From positions 1 to 64,000 of the forward strand of contig QKWP01000521.1 of the NCBI GenBank assembly GCA_003550325.1: DNA of 64,000 nucleotides. The letters run 5' to 3'. Each line of letters begins with the position of its first letter. Positions within the stretch are counted from its first letter, which is position 1. Source of the stretch: Gigaspora rosea. Lineage: Eukaryota; Glomeromycota; Glomeromycetes; Diversisporales; Gigasporaceae. Under the pieces are notes generated by a model that saw only the letters and a list, made by a program, of their open reading frames with translations, had not been told where the DNA came from and searched no databases. Position numbers and translations under genes: made by a program. Shown here piece by piece: positions 1 to 13,169 of the stretch.

Positions 1-761
1 TATATCAAATACAAATATTTTTCAAAGAAGAATAGTGTTTTATAGTTAGGAGTTTGTAATAGTTTGATAGAGTATAAAAAGGATGCCTATCTGGTAAACT
101 TGGTTACCTTGTCAACTTTACAAACATAGCTACGTCTAACTGAGGAGTTCCAATAAGAACGAAATCGATCTTAGACTGCGCGTTTAAAACCCTAAATTAT
201 ACTATATTAAATTTAAATAATACTATAAATTAACTTTAAACTATGCTATAAATTATTTTAAATTATACTATAAATTAACTTTAAATTATACTATAAATTA
301 ACTCAATAATATATTTGAACGTAAGCCGAACTAAATTTAATATAATTTTTATCAAAACTTGATCTCAAATTGATTCAACCTTAATTATAAACTTAATTCA
401 AACCTGATCGCAAATTTAAATACTAGTTTTACTATTTAAACATAAATGAATCTAAAACTAAACCAAATTAACTCTAATATAAACTAGAAATCGACCTAAA
501 CGTAAATAAAATTAAATTTAAATTTGTTAAAAATTGCTATATATCTTTTGGCTAGTCTTGTATTAATTTTATTATAAATATTTCTAGTTTAATAATTAAT
601 AATTTCTTTTATATTTATCATTTTTGTATGCAATTAACAAATAAAACAGACTTAAATTTAAATAATCCAAATTTGAATCTCTGGATCCAAATTAAACCAA
701 AAATTAACTTTAAAATAATTTTAAACTTGAATCTAAATAATTAAACTTGAATCTAAACTAG
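1..761. other. AT-rich intergenic DNA with short direct repeats
   Basis: No gene is visible. Between about 185 and 310 a roughly 24-bp unit built on AAATTATACTATAAATTAAC recurs several times. From about 660 to 760 words of the type AACTTGAATCTAAA recur. These are simple degenerate repeats with no coding frame. Confidence 0.7.
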
Positions 762-939
762 TGTTGTTAGTCGAAATAATTTAGTCATTTAGGCATTTAG
801 ACAAATTGAATTTAGGCAATTTCGATATTGTTATTTTTTTAAAAATTACTATTAAAAAATTAAATTGTCTAAATGTCTAAATGACTAAATTAATTTAGAC
901 AAATTTTGACATTAGCAAAAATAATTTCGACTAACAACA
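762..939. mobile_element. Small foldback (MITE-like) element
   Basis: Terminal inverted repeats start TGTTGTTAGTCGAAATAATT on the left and the reverse complement closes the right end. The arms continue through TTTAGTCATTTAG-type words and meet at a centre reading AAAATTACTATTAAAAA near 841. It has no coding capacity. The flanks are themselves repetitive, so no target duplication could be defined and the superfamily is unknown. Confidence 0.65.
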
Positions 940-1134
940 TTAATCTAAACTTAATTCAATCCAATAATCCAAACTTGAACCTAAAATAATTTAAACTTGA
1001 TCCTAAACTTGATCTAAACTTGATTCTAAAATAAACCAGAAAAAGTAACTTTAAAATAAACCAAAAATTAACTCAATAAAGGACTACAAATTATATAAGA
1101 ACTGGTATATTGTTCTAAGTTTGTTCAAAATTAC
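940..1134. other. AT-rich spacer with AACTTGATCTAAA-type words
   Basis: Continuation of the degenerate short repeats seen left of the foldback element. No gene is visible. Confidence 0.6.
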
Positions 1135-4100
1135 CAAACAGAAAATGTCAAGGATGGTTTTTCTAGCAAAGATCACAGTTTTTATTAGCATTTCTTTATA
1201 ATAAATTATTTTATAAACAGAAATTTTACAACACCCAAGGAAAACTAGTTTATTTACTAAATTAATAAGTTTTGTTAATTAATTGTAAGTTGTGGAGCTT
1301 ATTGTGATAAACCTAAAGGAGGTAAGATTATTAAAATTGTTCCAGTAAATGCTGAGATATTATAAAAAACATAAATGCTTAATTTTAGAATTTTTGATCA
1401 AATTTCAAAATTAAGCATCTTTTTCCTAAATTTTAAAATTATAAAGTAAAATAATACTGAAATGATGTATTTTTATGTATAGAACAAAGTTTATCTAATA
1501 AAAACAATGGTTTTCATTAGATTTTTGTAGTATTTTTGCTATAGTAAATTATTTTATAAGCAGAAATACTAAGATCACCCAAGGAAAAATATTTTATTTA
1601 CTAAGTTAATAAGTTTTGTTTATTAATGAAAGTTGTAGAGCTCATTATGACGAACCTAAAAAAATTGAGATTATTAAAATTGGTCTAGTAGATGCTATAA
1701 TATTATCAAAAAACTATAGATGCTTAATTTTAAAATTTTTAATCAAATTTCAAAATTAAGTATCTTTTTTCTAAAATTTAAAATTATAAAGTAAAATAAT
1801 ACTGATATGATGTATTTTTATGCATAAAACAAGTTTATCTAATAAAAACAATAGTTTTCATTAGCATTTCTGCAGCATTTCTGCTATAATAAATTATTTT
1901 ATAAGCAGAAACACTATGACCACCCAAGGAAAACTATTTTATTTACTAAGTTAATGAGTTTTCTTGATTAATTAAAAGTTGTGGAGCTCATTATGATGAA
2001 CTTAAAGGAGGTGAGATTATTAAAATTGGCCTAGTAAATGCTGAAATATCATTAAAAAACCATAGATGTTTAATTTTAGAATTTTTGATTAAATTTCAAA
2101 ATTAAGCATCTTTTTTCTAAAATTTAAAATTATAAAGTAAAATAATACTGAAATGATGTATTTTTATGCATAGCACAAGTTTATCTAATAAAAACAATAG
2201 TTTTTATTAGCATTTTTGTAGCATTTTTGCTATAGTAAATATTTTATAGCAGAAATACTATAATCACCCAAGAAAACTATTTTATTTACTAAGTTAATAA
2301 GTTTTGTTTATTAATTGAAAGTTGTAGAGCTCAATATGACGAACCTAAAAAAGTTGAGATTATTAAAATTAGCCTAGTAGATGCTATAATATCATCAAAA
2401 AACTATAGATGCTTAATTTTGGAATTTTTAATCAAATTTAAAATTAAGTATTTTTTTCTAAAATTTAAAATTATAAAGTAAAATAATACTGATATGATGT
2501 ATTTTTATATATTAAAACAAGTTTATCTAATAAAAAACAATAGTTTTTATTGGCATTTCTGCAGTATTTCTGCCATAGTAAATTATTTTATAAGTAAAAA
2601 TACTATGATCACCCAAGAAAAACTATTTTATTTACTAAGTTAATGAGATTCTTGATTAATTAAAAGTTGTGAAGCTCATTATAATGAACTTAAAGGAGGT
2701 AAGATTATTAAAATTGCCCTAGTAGATGCTGAGATATCATCAAAAAACTATAGATAATTAATTTTGAAATTTTTGATCAAATTTCAAAATTAAGCATCTT
2801 TTTTCTAAAATTTAAAATTATAAAGTAAAATAATACTGATATAATGTATTTTTATGTATAAACCAAGTTTATTTAATAAAAACAATAGTTTTCATTAGCA
2901 TTTCTGCAGCATTTTTGCTATAGTAAATTATTTTATAAGCAGACATACTATGATCACCCAAGGAAAACTCATTTATTTACTAAGTAAATGAGTTTTGTTG
3001 ATTAATTGAAAGTTGTGGAGCTCATTATGACGAATCTAAAGGAGATAAATTTATTAAAATTGGCCTAGTAGATACTGAGATATCATCAAACAACTATAGA
3101 TGCTTAATTTTAAAATTTTTGATCAAATTTAAAAATTAAGCATCTTTTTTCAAAATTTAAAATTATAAAATAATATTAAAATAATATATTTTTATGCATA
3201 GAACAAGTTCATCTAATAAAAACAATAGTTTTTATTATCATTTTTGAGACATTTCTGCTATAGTAATTTATTTTATAGGCAGAAATACTATGATCACACA
3301 AGGAAAACTATTTTATTTACTATGTTAATAAGTTATGTTTATTAATTAAAAGTTGTGGAGCTCATTATGACGAACCTAAAAAAGTTGATATTATTAAAAT
3401 TGGCCTAGTAAAAGCTATGATATTATCAAAAAGATAGATGCTTAATTTTAGAATTTTTGATCAAATTACAAAATTAAGTATCTTTTTTCTAAAATTTAAA
3501 ATTATAAAGTAAAATAATACTGATATGATGTATTTTTATGCATAGAACAAGTTTATCTAATAAAAACAATAGTTTTCATTAGCATTTCTGCAGCATTTCT
3601 GCTATAGTAATTTATTTTATAAGTAGAAATACTACAATTACCCAAGGAAAACTGTTTTATTTACTAAGTTAATGAGTATTGGTGATTAATTAAAAGTTGT
3701 GGAGCTCATTATAACAAACCAAAAAGAGATAAAATTATTAAAATTGGCCTAGTAGATGCTAAGATATCATCAAAAAACTATAGATAGTTAATTTTGAAAT
3801 TTTTGATCAAATTTCAAAATTAAGTATCTTTTTTCTAAAATTTAAAATTATAAAGTAAAATAATACTGATATAATGTATTTTTATGTATAAACCAAGTTT
3901 ATTTAATAAAAACAATAGTTTTCATTAGCATTTCTGCAGCATTTCTGCTATAGTAAATTATTTTATAAGCAGACATACTATGATCACCCAAGGAAAACTC
4001 ATTTATTTACTAAGTAAATGAGTTTTGTTGATTAATTGAAAGTTGTGGAGCTCATTATGACGAATCTAAAGGAGGTAAATTTATTAAAATTGGCCTAGTA

Positions 4101-7100
4101 GATACTGAGATATCATCAAACAACTATAGATGCTTAATTTTAAAATTTTTGATCAAATTTAAAAATTAAGCATCTTTTTCCTAAAATTTAAAATTATAAA
4201 ATAAAATAATACTAAACTGATGTATTTTTATGCATAGAACAAGTTCATCTAATAAAAACAATAGTTTTTATTGGTATTTTTGTGGCATTTCTGCTATAGT
4301 AATTTATTTTATAGGCAGAAATACTATGATCACCCAAGGAAAACTATTTTATTTACTAAGTTAATAAGTTATGTTTATTAATTAAATGTTGTGGATCATT
4401 ATGACGAACCTAAAAAAGTTGATATTATTAAAATTGGCCTAGTAGAAGCTATGATATCATCAAAAAGCTATAGATGCTTAATTTTAGAATTTTTGATCAA
4501 ATTTCAAAATTAAGCATCTTTTTTCTAAAATTTAAAATTATAAAGTAAAATAATACTGATATAATGTATTTTTATGTATAAACCAAGTTTATTTAATAAA
4601 AACAATAGTTTTCATTAGCATTTCTGCAGCATTTCTGCTATAGTAAATTATTTTATAAGCAGACATACTATGATCACCCAAGGAAAACTCATTTATTTAC
4701 TAAGTAAATGAGTTTTGTTGATTAATTGAAAGTTGTGGAGCTCATTATGACGAATCTAAAGGAGATAAATTTATTAAAATTGGCCTAGTAGATACTGAGA
4801 TATCATCAAACAACTATAGATGCTTAATTTTAGAATTTTTGATCAAATTTAAAAATTAAGCATCTTTTTCCTAAAATTTAAAATTATAAAATAAAATAAT
4901 ACTAAAATGATGTATTTTTATGCATAGAACAAGTTCATCTAATAAAAACAATAGTTTTTATTAGTATTTTTGTGGCATTTCTGCTATAGTAATTTATTTT
5001 ATAGGCAGAAATACTATGATCACCCAAGGAAAACTATTTTATTTACTAAGTTAATAAGTTATGTTTATTAATTAAATGTTGTGGATCATTATGACGAACC
5101 TAAAAAAGTTGATATTATTAAAATTGGCCTAGTAGAAGCTATGATATCATCAAAAAACTATAGATACTTAATTTTAGAATTTTTGATCAAATTTCAAAAT
5201 TAAGCATCTTTTTTCTAAAATTTAAAATTATAAAGTAAAATAATACTGATATGATGTATTTTTATATATTAAAACAAGTTTATCTAATAAAAAACAATAG
5301 TTTTTATTGGCATTTCTGCAGTATTTCTGCCATAGTAAATTATTTTATAAGTAAAAATACTATGATCACCCAAGAAAAACTATTTTATTTACTAAGTTAA
5401 TGAGATTCTTGATTAATTAAAAGTTGTGAAGCTCATTATAATGAACTTAAAGGAGGTAAGATTATTAAAATTGCCCTAGTAGATGCTGAGATATCATCAA
5501 AAAACTATAGATAATTAATTTTGGAATTTTTGATCAAATTTCAAAATTAAGCATCTTTTTTCTAAAATTTAAAATTATAAAGTAAAATAATACTGATATA
5601 ATGTATTTTTATGTATAAACCAAGTTTATTTAATAAAAACAATAGTTTTCATTAGCATTTCTGCAGCATTTTTGCTATAGTAAATTATTTTATAAGCAGA
5701 CATACTATGATCACCCAAGGAAAACTCATTTATTTACTAAGTAAATGAGTTTTGTTGATTAATTGAAAGTTGTGGAGCTCATTATGACGAATCTAAAGGA
5801 GATAAATTTATTAAAATTGGCCTAGTAGATACTGAGATATCATCAAACAACTATAAATGCTTAATTTTAGAATTTTTGATCAAATTTAAAAATTAAGCAT
5901 CTTTTTTCAAAATTTAAAATTATAAAATAATATTAAAATAATATATTTTTATGCATAGAACAAGTTCATCTAATAAAAACAATAGTTTTTATTATCATTT
6001 TTGAGACATTTCTGCTATAGTAATTTATTTTATAGGCAGAAATACTATGATCACACAAGGAAAACTATTTTATTTACTATGTTAATAAGTTATGTTTATT
6101 AATTAAAAGTTGTGGAGCTCATTATGACGAACCTAAAAAAGTTGATATTATTAAAATTGGCCTAGTAAAAGCTATGATATTATCAAAAAGATAGATGCTT
6201 AATTTTAGAATTTTTGATCAAATTACAAAATTAAGTATCTTTTTTCTAAAATTTAAAATTATAAAGTAAAATAATACTGATATGATGTATTTTTATGCAT
6301 AGAACAAGTTTATCTAATAAAAACAATAGTTTTCATTAGCATTTCTGCAGCATTTCTGCTATAGTAAATTATTTTATAAATAGAAATACTACAATTACCC
6401 AAGGAAACCTATTTTATTTACTAAGTTAATGAGTATTGTTGATTAATTAAAAGTTGTGGAGCTCATTATAACGAACCAAAAAGAGTTAAAATTATTAAAA
6501 TTGTTCTTTTAGATGCTAAGATAATATAAAAAAACTATAGATAGTTAATTTTAAAATTTTTAATCAAATTTCAAAATTAAGTATCTTTTTTCTAAAATTT
6601 AAAATTATAAAGTAAAATAATACTGATATGATGTATTTTTATGCATAGAACAAGTTTATCTAATAAAAACAATAGTTTTCATTAGCATTTCTGCAGCATT
6701 TCTGCTATAGTAAATTATTTTATAAATAGAAATACTACAATTACCCAAGGAAACCTATTTTATTTACTAAGTTAATGAGTATTGTTGATTAATTAAAAGT
6801 TGTGGAGCTCATTATAACGAACCAAAAAGAGTTAAAATTATTAAAATTGTTCTTTTAGATGCTAAGATAATATAAAAAAACTATAGATAGTTAATTTTAA
6901 AATTTTTAATCAAATTTCAAAATTAAGTATCTTTTTTTTAAAATTTAAAATTATAAAGTAAAATAATACTGATATGATGTATTTTTGTGCATAGAACAAG
7001 TTTATCTAATAAAAACAATAGTTTTTATTAGCATTTTTGTAGCATTTTTGCCATAGTAAATTATTTTATAAGCAAAAATACTATGATCACGCAAGGAAAA

Positions 7101-7790
7101 CTATTTTATTTACTAAATTAATGAGTTTTCTTGATTAATTAAAAGTTGTGGAGCTCATTATAATGAATTTAAAGAAGATGAGATTATTAAAATTGCTCTA
7201 GTAGATGCTGAGATATCATTAAAAAACTATAGATATTTAATTTTGGAATTTTTGATCAAATTTCAAAATTAAGCATCTTTTTTCTAAAATTTAAAATTAT
7301 AAAGTAAAATAATACTAATATGATGTATTTTATGTATAAAACAAGTTTATTTAATAAAAACAATAATTTTCATTGGCATTTCTGCAGCATTTCTGCTATA
7401 GTAAATTATTTTATAAGCAGACATACTATGATCACCCAAGGAAAACTAGTTTATTTACTAATTAAATGAGTTTTGTTGATTAAATGAAAGTTTTGAAGCT
7501 CATTATGACGAATCTAAAGGAAGTTAATTTATTAAAATTGGCCTAGTAGATACTGAAATATCATCAAACAACTATAGATGCTTAATTTTAGTATTTTTGA
7601 TCAAATTTCAAAATTAAGCATCTTTTTTCTAAAATTTAAAATTATAAAGTAAAATTATACTGATATAATGTATTTTTATGCATAGAACAAGTTTATCTAA
7701 TAAAAACAATTGGTTTCATTGATATTTCAGTTATAATAAATTATTTTATAAACAGCAATATTATAATTACTCAAGGAAAACTAGTTTATT
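1135..7790. repeat. 344-bp satellite array, about 19 tandem units
   Basis: The landmark AGTTGTGGAGCTCATTATGA recurs near 1291, 1631, 1975, 2320, 2664, 3010, 3351, 3695, 4040, 4386, 4730, 5077, 5421, 5768, 6108, 6452, 6798, 7144 and 7487, a mean spacing of 344 bp. Each unit holds an inverted repeat with perfect 13-bp arms (GATGCTTAATTTT and its complement, for example 4473-4518) around TTGATCAA. Four units, for example at 2964-2996, also carry AAAACTCATTTA and its complement around 9 bp. Units are not equally related: the block from about 2490 to 3600 recurs nearly unchanged about 2.76 kb (eight units) later, and 6263-6606 is nearly identical to the adjacent 6607-6950. No frame stays open, so it is non-coding. 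Confidence 0.95.
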
Positions 7791-8050
7791 TACTAAGATT
7801 TGCTAGTCCAAATTTAATGATTTCACCTTCATTAAGTTCGTTATAATGAGCTCTACAACTTTCAATTAATCAACAACACCCATTAACTTAGTAAAAAAAA
7901 GTCTACCTTGGGTGATCATAGCATTTTTGCTATAGTAATTCAGAAATATCACAATAACTCCAGAAAAACTATTTTATTTACTAAGTTAATGAATCTAGTC
8001 AATTAATTAAAAGTTGTAGCCCATTATAATGAACCTAAAAAAGGTGAGAT
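7791..8050. repeat. Array end: one inverted and one partial direct satellite unit
   Basis: At about 7800-7920 the satellite core appears on the opposite strand (AATGAGCTCTACAACTTTCA, then CCTTGGGTGATCATA). A partial unit in the original orientation follows to about 8050. The array therefore ends in a head-to-head junction. Confidence 0.85.
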
Positions 8051-8720
8051 AATTTATAAAAATTCCAAATTTGAAAGCAAATTGAAAAATCATTATAACT
8101 TCATCAATATTAATCCGTTTTTGATAAAATTTTAACTAAAGACTCTTGAATACCTATTCTATCAACTTACATAGTTACATTTTGAAGATTTCATTTTGAA
8201 AAAGTCCTTCTAGAAAAATTTGAAGTTTAAAGTAAAACTTGCGAAAACGTAGCTATTCAAATTAACAAAAATGTTAATATCTTCATGAATTTTTAATATT
8301 TTTTCATGAAATTTGAGATTCTACAAGTTAAGAATATGTGCTTCAAGTTTGATTTATAAAAGTTATTAAGTTAACATAGTAGAATTTTTCACTTTAATCA
8401 TTACCAAATTTTATCATATTGAGCTTAGAAAAGATTGATATTACCAAATTTTGTTTATATGTGTTTTTCAAAAATACCCTACTTCTGGCAATTATTTACA
8501 CACATGTTTACTATGCTAATAAAAAAAAATTCTAAGTATTAGTAGCCTTGTAGAGAGAATCACAAACTATTAGAATCTAAATTTTTATAAAAAAATATTA
8601 AAAACTTATAAAAATCTTAATATTTTTTATGAAAAAAGTTGTTACGTTTTTCTTTGAATTTTATTTGCAAACCTATATTTGGAAAAACTTTCTCAAAATG
8701 AAACAGTAAAAGTGTTACTA
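8051..8720. other. AT-rich DNA without a recognisable gene
   Basis: No open frame of interest, RNA gene or clear repeat was seen apart from A/T runs. The short open frame that begins near 8679 falls in the foldback repeats that follow. Confidence 0.55.
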
Positions 8721-8721
8721 T

Positions 8722-9150
8722 ATAAATTGATAAATTTAAATAAAAAAATTTTCATCGAATTTGGTCAAGAACATGTAGAGATATCTTTGTTGAAAATTTT
8801 ATTGCATTTTCAAAAACGTAATTACAAAAAAGCTGTGTCAAAATTGTTTATAAGAACTTTTATCAAAGATATCTTATTGAGTTCTTAACAAAATTTAATG
8901 AAAATTTTTTTATATTAATTTTATGAATCCATAAAATTTAAATAAAAAAATTTTAATCGAATTTGGTCAAGAACTCATAGAGATATCTTTGTTGAAAATT
9001 TTTTTTGCATTTTTAAAAATATGATTACAAAAAAGCTGTGCCAAAACTGTTTACAGAAACTTTTAACAAAGATATCTCATTGAGTTCTTAACCAAATTTG
9101 ATGAAAATTTTTTTATTTTAATTCTATGAATCCATCGAATTTAATAAAAA
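8722..9150. repeat. Tandem duplication of a palindromic unit of about 215 bp
   Basis: Two copies, about 8722-8935 and 8940-9150. In each, GAATTTGGTCAAGAAC and GAGATATCTTTGTTGAAAA on the left are answered by inverted versions on the right (CAAAGATATCTT, then GAGTTCTTAACAAAATTT). A single transcript could form a long hairpin. The short open frame across the first copy reflects the repeat and is not taken as a gene. Confidence 0.75.
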
Positions 9151-9400
9151 AATTAGCATCAAGTTTGGTATATTCAAAATTTAGAAAAAATGTTGTTCAA
9201 ATTTAAAAAAATCATGCTTGATAAATATTTTGATATTTTTTAAACTTTGAACAAAATATCTCTGAAATTACTGGGTCAAATGCAATAAACTTCTTTTTTA
9301 AATTCAACAAATCTATAGAATTTAAAAGAAAAATATTTGTTGGATTTGGGATAGTAGTTATTAAGATATTATTCCTAGAAATTTTAAAAAACAAAGGGTA
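9151..9400. repeat. Degenerate relative of the preceding foldback repeats
   Basis: Contains GTTGGATTTGGGATAGTAG and AAGATATTATTCC, resembling the ATTTGGT...GATAT pattern of the flanking foldback units. Ends are unclear. The minus-strand 60-residue open frame here is not supported as a gene. Confidence 0.4.
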
Positions 9401-9594
9401 TAAATAATAAATTTGGTTAGAATTGAATTATACAAATATTACAATTTGATAACCCCTAGACCCCTAGACCAGGACCCCATTAGCTTTAATATAAACTTTT
9501 TAAAATTTTTATCCACTTTTTATTAGAGCTAATTAACCATATTTTACATATAAGCTTTAATATTTAATAAATTTTAACCAATTATTAAATATAA

Positions 9595-9690
9595 CAATAC
9601 TTTTCTCAAATAAAATTTTTCTCAAAAAAAAATTTTTCTTAAAAAAAATTTTTTTCAAAAAAAAATTTTTTAAAAAATTTTTTCTTTATC
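9595..9690. repeat. Short tandem repeat, about 18-bp T/A-run unit
   Basis: Four or five copies of a unit of the form TTTTTCTCAAAAAAAAA with length changes in the A and T runs. Confidence 0.75.
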
Positions 9691-9727
9691 CAAATTTTAA
9701 ATACAACCTATTTAAAACTTATTAATT

Positions 9728-9987
9728 TGGGCAGTCAAAAGTAGAAACCATTCAATTTGTTTCTAAATAAATTTTTTTTAGACTTTAAATTAAAATATCT
9801 CAACAACTATTAAACCAAACTTAATAAAAACTTTTTTATTTTAATTCTATATAGTTATAGAATTAAAATAAATAAAAATTTATTAGATTTGGTTTAATAG
9901 TTGTCAAGATATTTTAATTAAAATTTTAAAAAAACTTACTAAAAACAAATTGGGTGGTTTCTACTTTTGACCTCCTATTTTATCCAC
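9728..9987. mobile_element. Foldback element, arms about 125 bp
   Basis: The left arm starts GTCAAAAGTAGAAACC and the right arm ends GGTTTCTACTTTTGAC. Internal matching words include CAACTATTAAACCAAA and its complement, and the centre is near CTATATAGTTATAG. Over most of its length it is a palindrome at roughly 85-90 percent by eye. No coding capacity. Confidence 0.8.
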
Positions 9988-10130
9988 TTTTAATAATATA
10001 ACATTAAAAGCTTTTATCCACTTTTAAATGTAACCTTTTGACCAATATCCACTTTTCAAATGTAACATTTTTGTAAAAAAGTAACCTTTTTAGCCAAATT
10101 TTCAATATAACCTCTATATATATTGTTTGG
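9970..10130. repeat. ATCCACTTTT / ATGTAACCTTTT word cluster
   Basis: TATCCACTTTT followed by AATGTAAC-type words recurs at about 9980, 10016 and 10047, with one further copy near 9508. Non-coding. Confidence 0.6.
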
Positions 10131-10139
10131 AGTTAGAAA

Positions 10140-10400
10140 AGTCCAACCAATCAAATTGCGTCTTATATTTTATTATAAATTCAACAAATAGCCAATAAAA
10201 ATCTGTTTTATTTTTTTATATGTAACGGGTTTTTTGACCAATCAAATTGCGTCTTATATTTTATTATAATAGATCTAACCCTAGAATATAAGCAAATTAT
10301 ATACGTCTATTAACCAATCAAATTGGTCTTATATTTTAATATAAACACGACAAGTAGCCAATAAAAATCCGTATATGTAATGGGGTTTTTGACCAATCAC
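10140..10400. repeat. Three tandem copies of a CCAATCAAATTG unit
   Basis: ACCAATCAAATTGCGTCTTA and then a TATTTTATTATAA stretch recur near 10145, 10220 and 10310. Two of the copies also carry AGCCAATAAAAATC. The spacing varies from about 75 to 90 bp. The copies resemble CCAAT-box words, but no promoter or downstream gene was found. Confidence 0.7.
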
Positions 10401-10419
10401 AAATGGCTGAGCGACTCCT

Positions 10420-10880
10420 AGAAAGCTAAAACTAATCATATATAACCCTACTCTAACTCCAGAATCTGATTCTGAATTAGGACTAATTGGGGTCCACTAA
10501 AGCCTTGTATCTACATGACTTTTTATATGTAGATTAGCCAATCAGAATCATGAAATTTTGTTTACACGAAGAAGTCAAAAATCAAAAAAACCGCAAAAAC
10601 ATAAAAATTATAGTCTAAACTCATTCTGGTGCATTAATAAAAAATGTAGAGAAGTCAACTTTACCTATATATATACTCTCTTTTAACGGTAAACTAAATC
10701 TAACCCTAATTATAACTAAAATTTCAAAAGTTACGTGGGTACAAAGCTTTAGCAATCCCCTTTTAGGCTAGAAATTTCTAAAGTATCCAAGAATTATCAT
10801 TGATCCGTTAAGTTTAAGTTTATTTTTTTATTTTTTATATTTTTATAAAAATTAAGAATCTAATTACTATATATAATACT
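10420..10880. other. Non-coding spacer
   Basis: No gene or structured repeat was recognised. Only short CTAAAACTAATC / CTCTAACTCC words stand out. Confidence 0.5.
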
Positions 10881-10899
10881 ATATTAAGAATTTATAGTG

Positions 10900-11620
10900 C
10901 TATAATACAATATTTAAATTAGCGCTAACTACAGTACTATAAAACTACAAGTTTTCGTGCTATGTTCTAAATCTACCAAACTCTTGTACTATATTACAAA
11001 TTTACCAACTCTTATGCTATGTCCTGAATTTACCTAAATCTTGTACCAACTATTATCCTATATATATTCATTTTGAATTCTACGAATTTACCTAATTATC
11101 ATGTTATATTCGTCCTAATTATCATGCTACATTCATCATCATCATGCTAGATTTTAATTATCATGCAATGCTTATCAATAAAATATGCTATATTCGTTTC
11201 AATTGCAAGCTATGTTTTTAACTATTGTGCTATATTTCTTTTGAAATTTGCTAATTATCTTGCTATGCTTATTCTATTATTGTACTACAGTACTATGTTC
11301 ATTTCAACTATTATGCCATGTTTGTCCTAATTATTATGCTACTATTTTTCTACGTTTTAATAATCATACTATATTCATTCTAATTATTATATTATATCAT
11401 CCCAAGTATTATATTATATTATGCCCAACTATCATACTTGCCCAGCTATCATGCTATGTTCGTTTCTAATCTATCTACTATACTATATAAGTCTCAACTA
11501 TTGTGCTATATACGTTCTACATACTACATTCGCTCTAACTATTGTGCTAAGCTCGTCTCTATATTTGTTCGTACTATCATTCTATGTTCGTTCTTATGGA
11601 ATTTAAACTACAGTCAAATT
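10900..11620. repeat. Degenerate minisatellite, unit about 20-30 bp
   Basis: The stretch is built from variants of AATTATCATGCTATATTCGT with CTATGTTCGT and CTACATTC forms. Roughly 25 copies occur with irregular spacing. Three overlapping open frames of 61-73 codons between 11248 and 11656 arise from the repeat in different frames, which argues against coding. Confidence 0.8.
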
Positions 11621-11656
11621 TTTATTCTGTTTATACATTGTCTAAAAATAAACTAA

Positions 11657-12776
11657 ACGATCTAAAAAACCATTTAGTATAACTTTTTAATTTTCTTTCA
11701 CTTAACAATATGCAGGAAACAATAATAAATTTATGTTCTCATTTACCTTTTTGAAGACAATTTAAAATACAGGATTACTTGGGATTATCATTGTCTTTAT
11801 TATTTCATATATTGTTTAAGGTTGTGACGAAGTTCTTGAGTTTTCATGCACTAGCCTTCCGAATGAGCATATAATCCTGTAAGTCTTCAAGTCTCATTTG
11901 CTTTTTTTATGAGAGTTGATTGGCACTGATTATTTTTGATCATTTAAGCTACATATTCTCTACTATCTACTTATGCGCGTGTTTTTATTAAATTTGGGCA
12001 TAAAAAATTCCAGAGATCCGATACGCTAGAATCTAATTTCCTAATTCGTTATATACTCTTACTGTAGTAGTAAGTGTAGATTTGATTAGATAAAAGTCTA
12101 TATTGGTAATGGTAGGTATAAAAATATAAAAGTTGACCATATTTATACTAGTTTAAACTTGTAATTAAAGTTTTTATATATCGCAAAAGTAGTAATATCT
12201 AACTAAACTTATAATAGGTTGTAACCAATAGGAACTACAGTATTATTGGGCTGTACTGGGCTTGTTTACTAAGCCCAGCCCAGGTCCAATATTTAATAAA
12301 CCCGACCTGAACCCGGCTCACTATACAAACAAACTTTAAAATTTAGACCTGACCCTGTACAAACCTGGCCCAATCCTAAAATTCGCGGGTTTAGCCCTGC
12401 CCAATACGGACACTACACATAAACCAACAGTAAAATGATGCCAATATAGCACAGAAAGTTATACTATAGTGTTGACCTATAAAAAATATACAAAAATAGT
12501 TATAACTTTTAATCTAGTGATTAAATTGCATGAAACTACTACTATTCAAATCAGCTCATTGAGTCAGTTCTAATAAGCTATAAATTATCCTATGGGTAAC
12601 AAAATTAGAGCAATTAAAGATTTATACATAGAGCTACAATCTAATTGGTCGGACGATCTATTGCACAAATGAGTTTATATTTAGTATCTGTAAAAAATGT
12701 CATTTTTAAGAATATTTATTACATTTTATTTACTATCCATATATTATTTATTTTAAATATTTATTTATTTTATATA
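11657..12776. other. Non-coding spacer with a TE-end-like fragment
   Basis: Mostly featureless. At about 12245-12415 there is a GC-richer patch of GGGCTGTACTGGGC, AACCCGACCTGAACCC and AACCTGGCCC. It resembles the subterminal words of the hAT-like element at 56924-58948 and may be a decayed end of that family. Confidence 0.45.
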
Positions 12777-13169
12777 CAGTGGCCTACCATATTATTGTGG
12801 ACACTTTTTAAAAATTTATAAGTCAGGTTCGGGTAAGTATACATAGCGCAAAATTTTTATTATAGTTTAAGCAGTTCTTAAGGCACAACATACTAAAATT
12901 TCACACGATTTCATTAGGTCATGCAGAAGTTATGCAGGAAATCCGATGAACTTACATTTTTGGATTTGACCAAAAATTGATTTTTGGATTTTTCCAGAAT
13001 TTTTTGCTTTTACTAAAAAATTCACTGAAGATCATACTCGTTTTGGATTAACTTAAAATTTCGCCTATATGTAGTATGACATCGTGCCAATATTATGCCA
13101 TATAAAAAAGGCTAGATTTGTATGGCAGATTGGTATAAATTATACGTATCCTTTTTTTCTCACAAAACA

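Noticed and set aside
1135-7790. CRISPR-like regular repeats
   Set aside because: Units are 344 bp and contiguous with no unique spacers; eukaryotic satellite.
11248-11656. Three overlapping plus-strand open frames of 61-73 codons
   Set aside because: They lie in a degenerate minisatellite and occupy several frames of the same repeat; low-complexity Leu/Tyr/Cys translations.
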